Part shown: positions 25,232-33,608 of the stretch, in pieces
Layout: the number at the start of each line of letters is the position of its first letter
How positions within the stretch are numbered: position 1 is the stretch's first letter
Assembly: GCA_038317345.1 (NCBI GenBank)
Contig: JBBQBH010000007.1
Location: forward strand, 6,192-70,191
Source: Mayfieldus sp038317345
Lineage (GTDB): Bacteria > Actinomycetota > Thermoleophilia > Solirubrobacterales > 70-9
Length of the DNA: 64,000 bases
Direction of reading: 5' to 3'
Position numbers and translations under genes: made by a program
Notes under the pieces: model-generated
Seen by the model: only the letters and a program-made list of their open reading frames with translations
Databases searched by the model: none
What the model was told of the DNA's origin: nothing

Positions 25232-25298
25232 CAGCGGTCGACCGTTTCGCGGCCCGGCGATCGCGGCCGTCTCGGCGACTTGGCCTACCGCGCCCCTG

Positions 25299-25973
25299 CT
25301 AGGCGCTTGGTCCGGCCGCGGCCTGGTCGGCGATCACGATCGACTCGTGTGCCTGGACCCGCCCGGCGGGGATCGCGCCGTCGCGGGCCAAAAGCCAACC
25401 GAGTGCCTCGCGCTTGCTCTCGCCGGTCACCAGCCAGAAGATTCGTCGCGCCCGCTCGAGCTCCGGGTAGGTGAGCGTCATGCGGCGATGCCCCTGGTAG
25501 GGGCCCGTGATCGCGACGCGCCGGTCATCGACCTCGAGCACGGGATCGTCCCGGACCAGCGAGGCGGTGTGGCCGTCGGGACCGAGGCCGAGGTGGACGA
25601 GATCGAGTGAGCCGGGGAGCTGCCCCGCGTAACGAGCCGCCGCTCCCTCGAGGTCCTCGTCGGTAACCGGCATCGCGCGCACTCCGTCCCGCGCCGCCTC
25701 GGGCAGGCTCTCGAGCAGGTGGGTGAGGTTGCGGTCGGGGTCGCCGTCGGGAACGACTCGCTCGTCGACCTGAAACACCTCGACCCGCTCCCACTCGATT
25801 TCGAACTCGGCCAGCTGCCGGTACATCTCCCAGGGGTCGGTGCCGCCGCTGGCCGCCAACGCGAAGCTCCCCCGGGCGGCGATTGCTTCACCCGCAGTCT
25901 CGGCGATCAGCTCAGCGCCGCGCCGCGCGGCGGCCCCTGCATCGGGCAGCACCTCGAGCTGGTGCTCGGTCAT
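25299..25973 (-). CDS. pgl: 6-phosphogluconolactonase
   Basis: Hydrolyses 6-phosphogluconolactone, the second step of the oxidative pentose phosphate pathway. The 224-residue DevB-type protein has 'FALAASGGTDPWEMYRQL', 'VFQVDERVVPDGDPDRN' and 'VHLGLGPDGHTASLV', the last with the catalytic His. It follows gnd by 16 bases in the same leftward unit. Confidence 0.94.
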   Translation of the reverse strand: MTEHQLEVLPDAGAAARRGAELIAETAGEAIAARGSFALAASGGTDPWEMYRQLAEFEIEWERVEVFQVDERVVPDGDPDRNLTHLLESLPEAARDGVRAMPVTDEDLEGAAARYAGQLPGSLDLVHLGLGPDGHTASLVRDDPVLEVDDRRVAITGPYQGHRRMTLTYPELERARRIFWLVTGESKREALGWLLARDGAIPAGRVQAHESIVIADQAAAGPSA

Positions 25974-25989
25974 CTAGGCCGGGCGGCAA

Positions 25990-27003
25990 TCACTTCTTTT
26001 CCTCGTGGCCGCCGAACTGCTTTCGCATCGCCGAGAGCACCTTGTCGGCGAAGTCGTCGAGACCGCGCGAAGCGAAGCGCGAGTAGAGCGCCGTCGTAAG
26101 CACGGGGGACGGCACCCCCTCCTCGATCGCCGCGATCGACGTCCAGCGGCCCTCGCCGGAGTCCGACACCCGACCCTCGAAATCGGCCAGGTCGGGCGAC
26201 TCCTGCAGCGCCGCCGCCGTGAGGTCGAGCAGCCATGACCCGATTACGCTGCCCCGCCGCCAGAGCTCCGCGACCTCGGGAATATCGACCTCATACTTGT
26301 AGTACTCGGGGTGCTCTAGCGGCGCCGTCTCGGCGTCCGCGGTGACCTTTCGGCTGCCGGCGTCGGCGTTGCGGAGGATGTTCAGGCCCTCCGCGTAGGC
26401 GGCCATGACGCCGTACTCGATCCCATTGTGGACCATCTTCACGAAGTGGCCGGCGCCGTTGGGGCCGCAATGCAGGTAGCCCTGCTCGGCGGCGGAGGGG
26501 TCGCCGTCGCGACCCGGTGTGCGCTCCGCCGCATCGAAACCGGGGGCCAGGGAAGCGAAGATCGGCTCCAACCGCTCGAAGGCTCCGTCCGGGCCGCCGA
26601 TCATCAGGCAGTAGCCGCGCTCGAGACCGAAGACGCCACCGCTGGTCCCGCAGTCGAGGTAGTCGATCCCCTTTTCGCTGAACGATGCGGCGCGGCGGAT
26701 GTCGTCGTGGTAGTAGGAGTTGCCGCCGTCGATGATCGTGTCGCCGGCTTCCATGCGTTCAGCGAGTGCGTTCACCACCGTCTCGGTGACATCGCCCGCC
26801 GGAACCATTGCCCAGGCGGCTCTGGGCTTGCTGAGCTTGGCGACGAACTCGTCGAGGTCCGCGCTGCCGATCGCTCCCTCGCTCTCCAGCAACTTCACCG
26901 GCTCAGGGTTCCGGTTGTAGACGACGCACTCGTGACCGTCGCGCATCAGGCGCCGCACCATGTTTGCGCCCATACGACCCAGTCCGACCATCCCCAGCTG
27001 CAT
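25990..27003 (-). CDS. gnd: 6-phosphogluconate dehydrogenase (decarboxylating), short form
   Basis: Oxidatively decarboxylates 6-phosphogluconate to ribulose 5-phosphate. The 337-residue length is that of the short (YqeC/GndA-like) class rather than the ~470-residue form. It has the dinucleotide fold 'GMVGLGRMGANMVRRL', 'DGGNSYYHDD', 'LDCGTSGGVFGLERGYCLMIGG' and the catalytic region 'GPNGAGHFVKMVHNGIEYG'. The residues after the second beta strand read YNRNPEP, a pattern compatible with NADP or dual cofactor use, so I do not assign specificity. Transcribed with pgl. Confidence 0.95.
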   Translation of the reverse strand: MQLGMVGLGRMGANMVRRLMRDGHECVVYNRNPEPVKLLESEGAIGSADLDEFVAKLSKPRAAWAMVPAGDVTETVVNALAERMEAGDTIIDGGNSYYHDDIRRAASFSEKGIDYLDCGTSGGVFGLERGYCLMIGGPDGAFERLEPIFASLAPGFDAAERTPGRDGDPSAAEQGYLHCGPNGAGHFVKMVHNGIEYGVMAAYAEGLNILRNADAGSRKVTADAETAPLEHPEYYKYEVDIPEVAELWRRGSVIGSWLLDLTAAALQESPDLADFEGRVSDSGEGRWTSIAAIEEGVPSPVLTTALYSRFASRGLDDFADKVLSAMRKQFGGHEEKK

Positions 27004-27091
27004 GGCCCCATCCTATGCATCCTTGCCGAGCGGCTCGGGGCTCTGGCTAGCCGGATCTCCTACGGACGGATGTACCCAAATTCCTTGACAA

Positions 27092-28735
27092 TTGGCTACC
27101 CAAAAGTCATCGTTTCAGGCACGCGATGCGAGGTACAGGGAAGTACTCCGCTGCGAGAAGGAGAGAGTGCAGAAAGTGCCGCAGGAGCGGCTCACAGACT
27201 TTGGAGACCTCTACAGGGTCCTGGTCGAGACGTCGACCGACCTGATCCTCGTCACCGACGGCGCGGGCAGGATCTCCTATGCCAATCAGGCGGCCGAGGA
27301 AATGCTCGGCTACGAGCCCGATGAGTTAGTCGGCGAGCAGTTCAGTTCCCTTGTCAGCGCTGAGTTCGCGGCGGATGTTGCGTCGATCTCCGAGCGGGCG
27401 GCGCGCGGGAGACCGCAAGCATCGCGGCAAGTCCTCGGCCGGCGCCGGAACGGCTCGCTGATCAACCTCAGCCTCAGCGCCACGCCCTTATCCGTCGACG
27501 GCGAGGAGCTGGGACAAGCGGCGCTGGTTGCGACCGACGTCAGCGCACAGGAACAGCGGGAGCGCGAGCTGGCGCAGCTGATCCGCGACAACGAGCTGAT
27601 TCTGCGCTCGGTCGGCGACGGGATCATCCGCATCGACCCCGAAGGTCGGATCACCTACGCCAACCCGGCGGCGGGACAGATCCTGGGCTGCAACCACGCC
27701 GAGCTGATGGGCCGCGACGCCCACGAGCTGCTCCACCACTCATATGCCGACGGATCGCCGTACCCGGTCGAGGAGTTCCCGATCCACGCCTCGCTGCGCG
27801 GCGAGATGATCCACGAGAGTGACGAGGTGTTCTGGCGCCCGGACGAAACCTCGTTCTCGGTCAAGTACACGAGCGCACCGATTCGCGAGGGCGGCGCGAT
27901 CGTGGGCGCTGTCTGCGTGTTCGCCGACATCAGCGACGAACGGGACCGCGAGCAGGAGCTGCTGTGGGAGCTGGAATGGCAGAAGCGGATCACGGGCGCC
28001 CTGGAGGGCGACCGCCTGCTCGCCTACAGCCAACCGATCTTCGACCTGCGGACCGGGGAACAGGTGCTGGAGGAGTTGCTGGTGCGTATGAGGGGACGCG
28101 GCGAGGACATCGTTCCGCCGATCGACTTCCTTCCGACTGCCGAGCGCCTCGACATGATCCAGGCCATCGACCAGTGGATGCTCGGCCGGGCGCTGGAGCT
28201 GCTCGCGGCGGGTCGGTCAGTGGCCGTGAACGTCTCGGCGCGCTCGCTCACCGAGCGGCGGCTGCTCGACGACGTCCGGCGCTCGCTGAAGAGCTCCGGA
28301 GCGGACCCCTCCCAGCTCACCTTCGAGATCACCGAGACGGCCGCCGCCCAGAACGCGGACGCCGCGATGCGATTCGCCGCCGGCGTCGAGCGACTCGGCT
28401 GCCGGCTTGCCCTCGACGACTTTGGGACCGGCTTTGGCGCCATGACCTACCTGAAGAGCATCCCGGCGCACTTCCTGAAGATCGACATGGACTTCGTTCG
28501 CGGGCTGCGCGGCGACGAGGGCAACCAGCGAGTCGTGCGCACGATCGTCGAGATCGCCCGCCGCCACGGCCAGCGCACGATCGTCGAGGGCGTCGAGGAC
28601 ACGGCGACCGCGGAGATGCTGCGCCAATTCGGAGTCGACTACGCCCAGGGCCACCTCTACGCCGAACCCGCTCCGTCGACAAGTCGCTGGTCGCTGGTCT
28701 CTAGTTGCTCGATGGATTGGGCTCTGGCCCAGTGA
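27092..28735 (+). CDS. PAS-PAS-EAL protein (cyclic di-GMP phosphodiesterase-like)
   Basis: Up to 547 residues: PAS domain 1 (about 35-155), PAS domain 2 (about 160-300) and an EAL domain (about 305-535). The EAL signature is ELLVR, with the Glu kept, followed by 'VNVSARSL', 'FEITET', 'LALDDFGTGFGAMTYLK', 'LKIDMDFVRG', 'EGVED' and 'AQGHLYAEPAP', so metal and catalytic residues look complete. TTG 27092 is the longest start; an AAGGAG lies just before GTG codons near 27168-27180, which may be the real start. After 'AEPAP' the last ~20 codons run through an inverted repeat and look non-homologous. Confidence 0.85.
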   Translation: MATQKSSFQARDARYREVLRCEKERVQKVPQERLTDFGDLYRVLVETSTDLILVTDGAGRISYANQAAEEMLGYEPDELVGEQFSSLVSAEFAADVASISERAARGRPQASRQVLGRRRNGSLINLSLSATPLSVDGEELGQAALVATDVSAQEQRERELAQLIRDNELILRSVGDGIIRIDPEGRITYANPAAGQILGCNHAELMGRDAHELLHHSYADGSPYPVEEFPIHASLRGEMIHESDEVFWRPDETSFSVKYTSAPIREGGAIVGAVCVFADISDERDREQELLWELEWQKRITGALEGDRLLAYSQPIFDLRTGEQVLEELLVRMRGRGEDIVPPIDFLPTAERLDMIQAIDQWMLGRALELLAAGRSVAVNVSARSLTERRLLDDVRRSLKSSGADPSQLTFEITETAAAQNADAAMRFAAGVERLGCRLALDDFGTGFGAMTYLKSIPAHFLKIDMDFVRGLRGDEGNQRVVRTIVEIARRHGQRTIVEGVEDTATAEMLRQFGVDYAQGHLYAEPAPSTSRWSLVSSCSMDWALAQ

Positions 28736-28751
28736 CCAGCGACAAGCGACT
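28682..28751. repeat. 18-bp inverted repeat across the end of the EAL gene
   Basis: Left arm agtcgctggtcgctggtc (28682-28699) and right arm gaccagcgacaagcgact (28734-28751) pair at 17 of 18 positions around a 34-nt loop. The structure contains the stop codon of the EAL gene and ends 17 bases before the zwf ATG. It may act as a terminator/attenuator, or be one copy of a dispersed palindromic element that replaced the original gene end. Confidence 0.6.
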
Positions 28752-28768
28752 CGATTAGCCTGCCGCGG

Positions 28769-30181
28769 ATGAGTGAGAACGCTGACGTCCTCGTGATCTT
28801 CGGGATCACCGGTGACCTGGCAAAGAAGATGACCTTCAGGGCGCTCTACCGGCTCGAAGCTCGCGATCGCCTCAAGTGCCCGATCATCGGCGTCGGCCGC
28901 CGCGAGGACTGGGACCACGAGAACCTCCGCACCCGCGCCCACGAGTCGATCGAGGACACGGTCCCCGACCACGACGAGAAGGTGATGCGCCGCCTCGCCC
29001 AACGAATGACGTTCCTCAACGGCGACTACACCGACCCGAAGACCTACGCCAAGCTCGCCGAGTCGCTCGAAGGCAAGAAGCGGCCGGTCTTCTATCTGGA
29101 GGTGCCGCCCTCGCTTTTCGCCACCGTCGTCCGCGGCCTCGGCGCGGCTCGGCTGACCAAGTCGGCACGCGTCGTGGTCGAAAAGCCCTTCGGCCACGAC
29201 CTCGAATCGGCCAAGCAGCTCAATGTCGAGCTGCAGGAGGTTCTCGAGGAGGACCAGATCTTCCGCATCGACCACTTCCTCGGCAAAGAGCCGGTGATGG
29301 ACATCACCTACCTGCGCTTCACCAACACGCTGCTGGAGCCGATCTGGAACCGCCAGTACGTCTCCCATGTGCAGATGACGATGGCCGAGGACTTCGGGGT
29401 CGAGGACCGGGGCCGCTTCTACGACCCGGTCGGGGCGATGCGCGACGTGGTCCAAAACCACCTCCTCCAGGTGCTCGGCCTGGTCGCGATGGAGCCTCCG
29501 GCCGGCAACGCCGAGGACTCGGTCCGCGACAAGAAGCTGGACCTGTTCAAGGCGGTGCGGGCGGCGGACCCGAAGCGCTACATCCGCGGCCAATACGACG
29601 GCTACCGGAAGATCGACGGCGTCGATCCGAAATCGGACACCGAGACCTACGCGGCGCTGGAGCTGGAGATCGACAACTGGCGCTGGTCGGGCGTTCCCTT
29701 TTTCATCCGCGCCGGCAAGAACCTGCCGGTCAAGGAGACCGAGATCAACGTGATCTTCAAGCGCCCTCCACGGCTCGGCGTCGGCCCACGCTCCCGTCCC
29801 GACCCCAACCAGATCACGATCCGCATCGACCCTCGCGCAGGGGCGCGGATCCGCTTCCTGGCCAAGAAGGCAGGCAAGGAGGCCTACGAGCCGGCGGACT
29901 TCACGGTGTTGTTCGCAAAGAACCCCGGCGAGGAGCCCGAACCGTACGAGCGCCTGCTCGGCGACGCGCTGCGGGGCGAGCGGGGGCTGTTCACCGACGA
30001 GAACCAGATCGAGCAGACCTGGCGGATCGTGCAGCCGCTTCTCGACGATCCTCCCCCGGTCGAGCCGTACAAGCCGGGAACCTGGGGACCGGAGGGCGCC
30101 AAGGCCCTCTGCCGCGGAATCTGCGAGTGGTACGAGCCGTGGATGCCGGACCCCGGGGGGCCGGTGGAGCCTCCGTCGTGA
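28769..30181 (+). CDS. zwf: glucose-6-phosphate 1-dehydrogenase
   Basis: First step of the oxidative pentose phosphate pathway, making NAD(P)H and 6-phosphogluconolactone. The 470-residue protein has the nucleotide fold 'VIFGITGDLAKKMTFRALY', the active-site 'FRIDHFLGKEPVMDITYLRF' (catalytic His after RID), and 'RAGKNLPVKETEI'. The usual GASGDL reads GITGDL. It is near gnd-pgl but on the other strand. Its TGA overlaps the GTG of the next gene as GTGA. Confidence 0.96.
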   Translation: MSENADVLVIFGITGDLAKKMTFRALYRLEARDRLKCPIIGVGRREDWDHENLRTRAHESIEDTVPDHDEKVMRRLAQRMTFLNGDYTDPKTYAKLAESLEGKKRPVFYLEVPPSLFATVVRGLGAARLTKSARVVVEKPFGHDLESAKQLNVELQEVLEEDQIFRIDHFLGKEPVMDITYLRFTNTLLEPIWNRQYVSHVQMTMAEDFGVEDRGRFYDPVGAMRDVVQNHLLQVLGLVAMEPPAGNAEDSVRDKKLDLFKAVRAADPKRYIRGQYDGYRKIDGVDPKSDTETYAALELEIDNWRWSGVPFFIRAGKNLPVKETEINVIFKRPPRLGVGPRSRPDPNQITIRIDPRAGARIRFLAKKAGKEAYEPADFTVLFAKNPGEEPEPYERLLGDALRGERGLFTDENQIEQTWRIVQPLLDDPPPVEPYKPGTWGPEGAKALCRGICEWYEPWMPDPGGPVEPPS

Positions 30182-30669
30182 GCGAGGAGGGAGGAAACCC
30201 GCTGGTCGATCGCGTCTTCACGCCGATCGCCTCCTCCAAGCCGGCCTCCTGGTTCTTCGTCAACGTCGCGCCCCATCTCGATCGCGGGTTGCTGCGCCTC
30301 AGCGGCGGGCGATTGACGATGAGCGGCCGGCGCATGGTCGGCTTCCTGCACGTCAAGGGGGCGAAAAGCGGCCTGGATCGGGTGACGCCCCTCATGTACA
30401 CGCGCGACGGCGACAGGGTCCTGCTAATCGCATCGCGTGGCGGCGACAGCAAGCATCCGGCCTGGTATCGCAACCTAGTCGCCAATCCGGACGTGCGCTT
30501 CTCGATCGGCGGCGACGAGCACGCCTACCGCGCCCGCGAGCTGCAGGGCGAGGAGCGCGACCGCGCCTGGAAGCTCGCCGTGCGCCGTTACGGGGGCTAC
30601 GCCGTCTACCAGCGCCGCGCTGGCGAGCGCAGGATCCCGGTGATGGTGCTCGAGCCCGGCGATGGCTAG
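30178..30669 (+). CDS. nitroreductase-family deazaflavin (F420)-type oxidoreductase
   Basis: A 163-residue split-barrel protein of the DDN/FDOR-A kind: 'HVKGAKSGLDRVTPLMYTRDGDRVLLIASRGG', 'HPAWYRNLVANPDVRF' and 'YQRRAGERRIPVMVLEP' are family landmarks (quoted in pieces). Such proteins bind coenzyme F420 or other flavin-like cofactors and reduce quinones or xenobiotics. GTG start overlaps the zwf stop, so translation is coupled to zwf; coupling to G6PDH fits supply of reduced cofactor but is inference. A second member is at 33191. Confidence 0.85.
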   Translation: MSEEGGNPLVDRVFTPIASSKPASWFFVNVAPHLDRGLLRLSGGRLTMSGRRMVGFLHVKGAKSGLDRVTPLMYTRDGDRVLLIASRGGDSKHPAWYRNLVANPDVRFSIGGDEHAYRARELQGEERDRAWKLAVRRYGGYAVYQRRAGERRIPVMVLEPGDG

Positions 30670-31513
30670 ACGCCGCCTATCGGTTGCCCTGTTGGCGACC
30701 GGGGTGTTGAGCGGCGCCCTGCTCGCTTCGCCGCCCGTCTCGACTGCCAGCGCGACCCGCAGCAGCTCGCAGCGCGGATATCCGTGGAAGCGGCGGGTCG
30801 CCGTCGCACGCCATTTCGCTCAGCATCGGATCGGGACCGTGTCCTTCGCGATCGTCGGCGAGCACGGCAACCTGCGCGGCTACAAGCCGCGGCGCGAGTT
30901 CCACTCGGCGAGCGTCGTCAAGGCGATGCTGATGCTCAGCTACCTGCGCCGGCCCAGCGTCCGCAACCGCCCCCTCAACTCGCACGACAAGGCTCTTCTG
31001 CACCCGATGATCACGCGCTCCGACAACACGACCGCCACCGAGATCTACGACATCGTCGGCAACGCCGGACTGAATCGCCTGGCGCGAGCCGCGCAGATGC
31101 GCGACTTCCATCCCAACGTGGTCTGGGGGCTGACCGAGATCGCCGCCCGCGACATGTCGGAGTTCATGTTCCGGATCCGCCGCTACATCCCCGGCCGCCA
31201 CCGCCGCTACGCCCTGCACCTGCTCTCCCACATCGTCTCCTACCAGCGCTGGGGCGTCCCGCCGGCCAAGCCGGCTGGCTGGAAGGTCTACTTCAAAGGA
31301 GGCTTCATTCCCGCCTCCGACGGCTGGCGGATCAACCAGGTCGCTCTGCTCCGCCGCGGCTCGCGCAGGCTGGGGCTGGCGGTCCTCACGCACGGCAACC
31401 CGACACTCGAATACGGGGCCAAGACGGTCCAGGGGGTCACCGCGAGGCTGCTGCGCAACTACAACGAGCTGGTTCCCGGACATCGACTCCAGCGGTTTGC
31501 GGGCAGCGGTTAG
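30662..31513 (+). CDS. secreted class A beta-lactamase-like serine hydrolase
   Basis: The 283-residue product has a signal peptide (SVALLATGVLSGALLASPPVSTASA) and the serine beta-lactamase/D,D-peptidase motifs: SxxK as 'SASVVKAML', SDN as 'TRSDNTTA', and the KTG box as 'FKGGF' (Gly for Thr). No Glu166-type omega loop is obvious, so it is more likely a cell-wall peptidase or esterase than a penicillinase. Its ATG overlaps the preceding gene by eight bases. Confidence 0.8.
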   Translation: MARRRLSVALLATGVLSGALLASPPVSTASATRSSSQRGYPWKRRVAVARHFAQHRIGTVSFAIVGEHGNLRGYKPRREFHSASVVKAMLMLSYLRRPSVRNRPLNSHDKALLHPMITRSDNTTATEIYDIVGNAGLNRLARAAQMRDFHPNVVWGLTEIAARDMSEFMFRIRRYIPGRHRRYALHLLSHIVSYQRWGVPPAKPAGWKVYFKGGFIPASDGWRINQVALLRRGSRRLGLAVLTHGNPTLEYGAKTVQGVTARLLRNYNELVPGHRLQRFAGSG

Positions 31514-31522
31514 GCTGCGGCC

Positions 31523-31921
31523 ATGCGCAGGCTGGTCTTCTCGGCAGCTCTTCTCGCCGCGGCGATCGTGCCGGCGAGCGCCGCTGCCATCGTCAGCTTT
31601 CACTCGCCCTCGGGCAACATCCGCTGCGCGATCCTGAAGACCGGCGTGCGCTGCGACATCCAGCAGAAGAGCTTTCACTCGCCGCCGAAGCCGAACTCGT
31701 GCGAATTCGACTGGGGCCAGTCGATTGGCCTGGCCCGGCAGGGCAAGGCCCACTTCAACTGCGTCAGCGACGCCACCGACCCCGGTTCCGAGCTCACCTA
31801 TGGCGACTCGATCGCCCGCCACCGCTTCCGCTGCAAGAGCCTCACCTCCGGGGTGCGTTGCGTGAACAAGCGCAACGGACACGGCTTCAAGCTCTCGCGC
31901 CAGAGCTATCGGTTCTTCTAA
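31523..31921 (+). CDS. secreted DUF6636-type protein
   Basis: 132 residues: a signal peptide (LVFSAALLAAAIVPASAAA) then 'FHSPSGNIRCAI', 'GVRCDIQQKSF', 'CEFDWGQSIGL' and 'FRCKSLTSGVRCVNKRNGHGF', the Cys-rich pattern of the DUF6636 family of small exported actinobacterial proteins. Six Cys in the mature part would form three disulfides. Function unknown. It follows the serine hydrolase by nine bases. Confidence 0.8.
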   Translation: MRRLVFSAALLAAAIVPASAAAIVSFHSPSGNIRCAILKTGVRCDIQQKSFHSPPKPNSCEFDWGQSIGLARQGKAHFNCVSDATDPGSELTYGDSIARHRFRCKSLTSGVRCVNKRNGHGFKLSRQSYRFF

Positions 31922-32046
31922 CTGCGCGCGGTGGGAGCGTCCAGCGCCAGGCACTAACTAGGCGCTTGGTCACGCACGACCTCGTATAAGCGTCCACGGC
32001 TGCGCGCTCGCTCACCGAACCCGCCCGGACGCCGATAGTCATTGGA

Positions 32047-33117
32047 ATGCAGGAGAGACGCTCATGGCTGTGTCCCACCGAGCTCGACCGCATGCGCGTG
32101 ATCGAGGCGAGCGACCGCGTGCGCAAGGCGCGTATCTACATCTGGGGCGTGATCGGCCTCACGATCTTCGCCTCCGCCCCCTGGAACGGCTGGGAGGCGC
32201 TGCTTCTCCTCGTGCCCGCCGGGCTCAACCTCGCGATCCTCGAGCGGATGCTGAAGCGCAGCGATCGCCCCGAGCGCTGGGCCTTCGGCACCTTGGTCTT
32301 CCTGATTGGCCTGTTCGCCGCCGCGGTCCCGCTCACCGGCGGTCCGACCAGCGCAGCGGTTCCGTTGGTCATCATCCCCGCCGCCGTCGCTCCGATGCGC
32401 TTCCGGGGCACCGTCGTAATCGCACTCGGCGCGCTCACTGCGCTGGCGCTGCTGGGGGTGACGGTCGGTGTCGATCCCGCTGCCGCCGCCAACGACCCAA
32501 GGCTGATCATCACGACGATCGCGCTGCTGATCTGCATCACGCTTGCGAACTGGGCCCTGGTGGAGGCCGAGATGACACAGCGCGACGCAGCGGTGCTCGA
32601 CCCGCTCACCGGGCTGCTGAACCGCAAGGCGCTCGAGGGCAGGGCTATGGAGCTCGAGCAGCAGGCGCGCCTGACCGGCGGCTCGGTCGCCTTCGTCGCC
32701 TGCGACCTGGACAACTTCAAGGACGTCAACGACACCCATGGCCACGACCGCGGTGACGCGGTGCTGCGCTCCGTCGCCTACCAAATGCGCAAGGCGCTGC
32801 GCTCCTTCGAGCTCATCTACCGACTCGGCGGTGAGGAGTTCCTGATCCTCATTCCCGGTGCCGGCCTCGACGAAGGCGTGGCGATCTCCGAGCGGCTACG
32901 CGGCACCCTGGAGGAGTCCCGGCCCGGCGGCCTCGACCTCACCGCCTCGTTCGGGGTCAGCGCCGCCGGAGGTGGCGAGGTCGCCTACGACCGTCTATTC
33001 AAGGCCGCCGACGAGGCCCTTTACGAGGCCAAGGCCGCGGGGCGCAATTGCGTCATGGCGGCCGGGTCGCCCGAGCCGGCCCCGGTGGCCGTGCCCGCGC
33101 TGGCGCCGGCCGGCTGA
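32047..33117 (+). CDS. membrane-bound diguanylate cyclase (GGDEF)
   Basis: 356 residues: about six hydrophobic helices (roughly residues 25-175) and a C-terminal GGDEF domain with 'DPLTGLLNRKALEG', 'FVACDLDNFKDVNDTHGHDRGD' and active-site 'RLGGEEFLILIPG'. Catalytic residues are complete, so it should make cyclic di-GMP from two GTP. The allosteric I-site position, normally RxxD, reads RSFE, so product inhibition may be weakened. A Pro/Ala-rich tail ends the protein. ATG 32092 is a possible shorter start. Confidence 0.9.
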   Translation: MQERRSWLCPTELDRMRVIEASDRVRKARIYIWGVIGLTIFASAPWNGWEALLLLVPAGLNLAILERMLKRSDRPERWAFGTLVFLIGLFAAAVPLTGGPTSAAVPLVIIPAAVAPMRFRGTVVIALGALTALALLGVTVGVDPAAAANDPRLIITTIALLICITLANWALVEAEMTQRDAAVLDPLTGLLNRKALEGRAMELEQQARLTGGSVAFVACDLDNFKDVNDTHGHDRGDAVLRSVAYQMRKALRSFELIYRLGGEEFLILIPGAGLDEGVAISERLRGTLEESRPGGLDLTASFGVSAAGGGEVAYDRLFKAADEALYEAKAAGRNCVMAAGSPEPAPVAVPALAPAG

Positions 33118-33190
33118 CTCAGCCCGCGATCCATTCTCCCTACCCTTCGAAGGGGTAGTCGAAAGCGAAACCAAGGAGACGGAGGCCGCA

Positions 33191-33607
33191 ATGGGCGAGA
33201 GCGAAGTGCTTTACGGGCAGGAGCATGTTGATCGCTACCGGGCGACCGACGGTGAGGAGGGTCACGACTGGCAGGGGACGCACACCCTCATCCTCACCAC
33301 CAAGGGGCGCCACTCCGGCGAGCAGCGCAGCACACCGCTGATCTACGGCCAGCACGGCGACGATTACCTGATCGTCGCGTCGCAGGGCGGAGCCCCAAAG
33401 CACCCTGGCTGGTATTTGAATCTGAGCCAGAACCCCGAAGTCGAGGTGCAGGTGAAGGGCGATCGGTTTAAGGCCAGGGCCCGCACGGCGACGCCGGAGG
33501 AGAAGCCGGAGCTGTGGAAGATCATGACCGAGCAGTGGCCGGACTACAACAAGTACCAGCAGAGGACCGACCGCGAGATCCCGGTCGTCGTGCTGGAGCG
33601 CAGCTGA
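33191..33607 (+). CDS. nitroreductase-family deazaflavin (F420)-type oxidoreductase
   Basis: 138 residues with 'HTLILTTKGRHSGEQRSTPLIY', 'YLIVASQGGAPKHPGWYLNL' and 'DYNKYQQRTDREIPVVVLE' (in pieces), matching DDN-type split-barrel oxidoreductases. A purine-rich leader with AAGGAG and GGAGG precedes ATG 33191. It is related to the product at 30178 but clearly not a recent duplicate. Likely cytoplasmic, substrate unknown. Confidence 0.88.
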   Translation: MGESEVLYGQEHVDRYRATDGEEGHDWQGTHTLILTTKGRHSGEQRSTPLIYGQHGDDYLIVASQGGAPKHPGWYLNLSQNPEVEVQVKGDRFKARARTATPEEKPELWKIMTEQWPDYNKYQQRTDREIPVVVLERS

Positions 33608-33608
33608 G

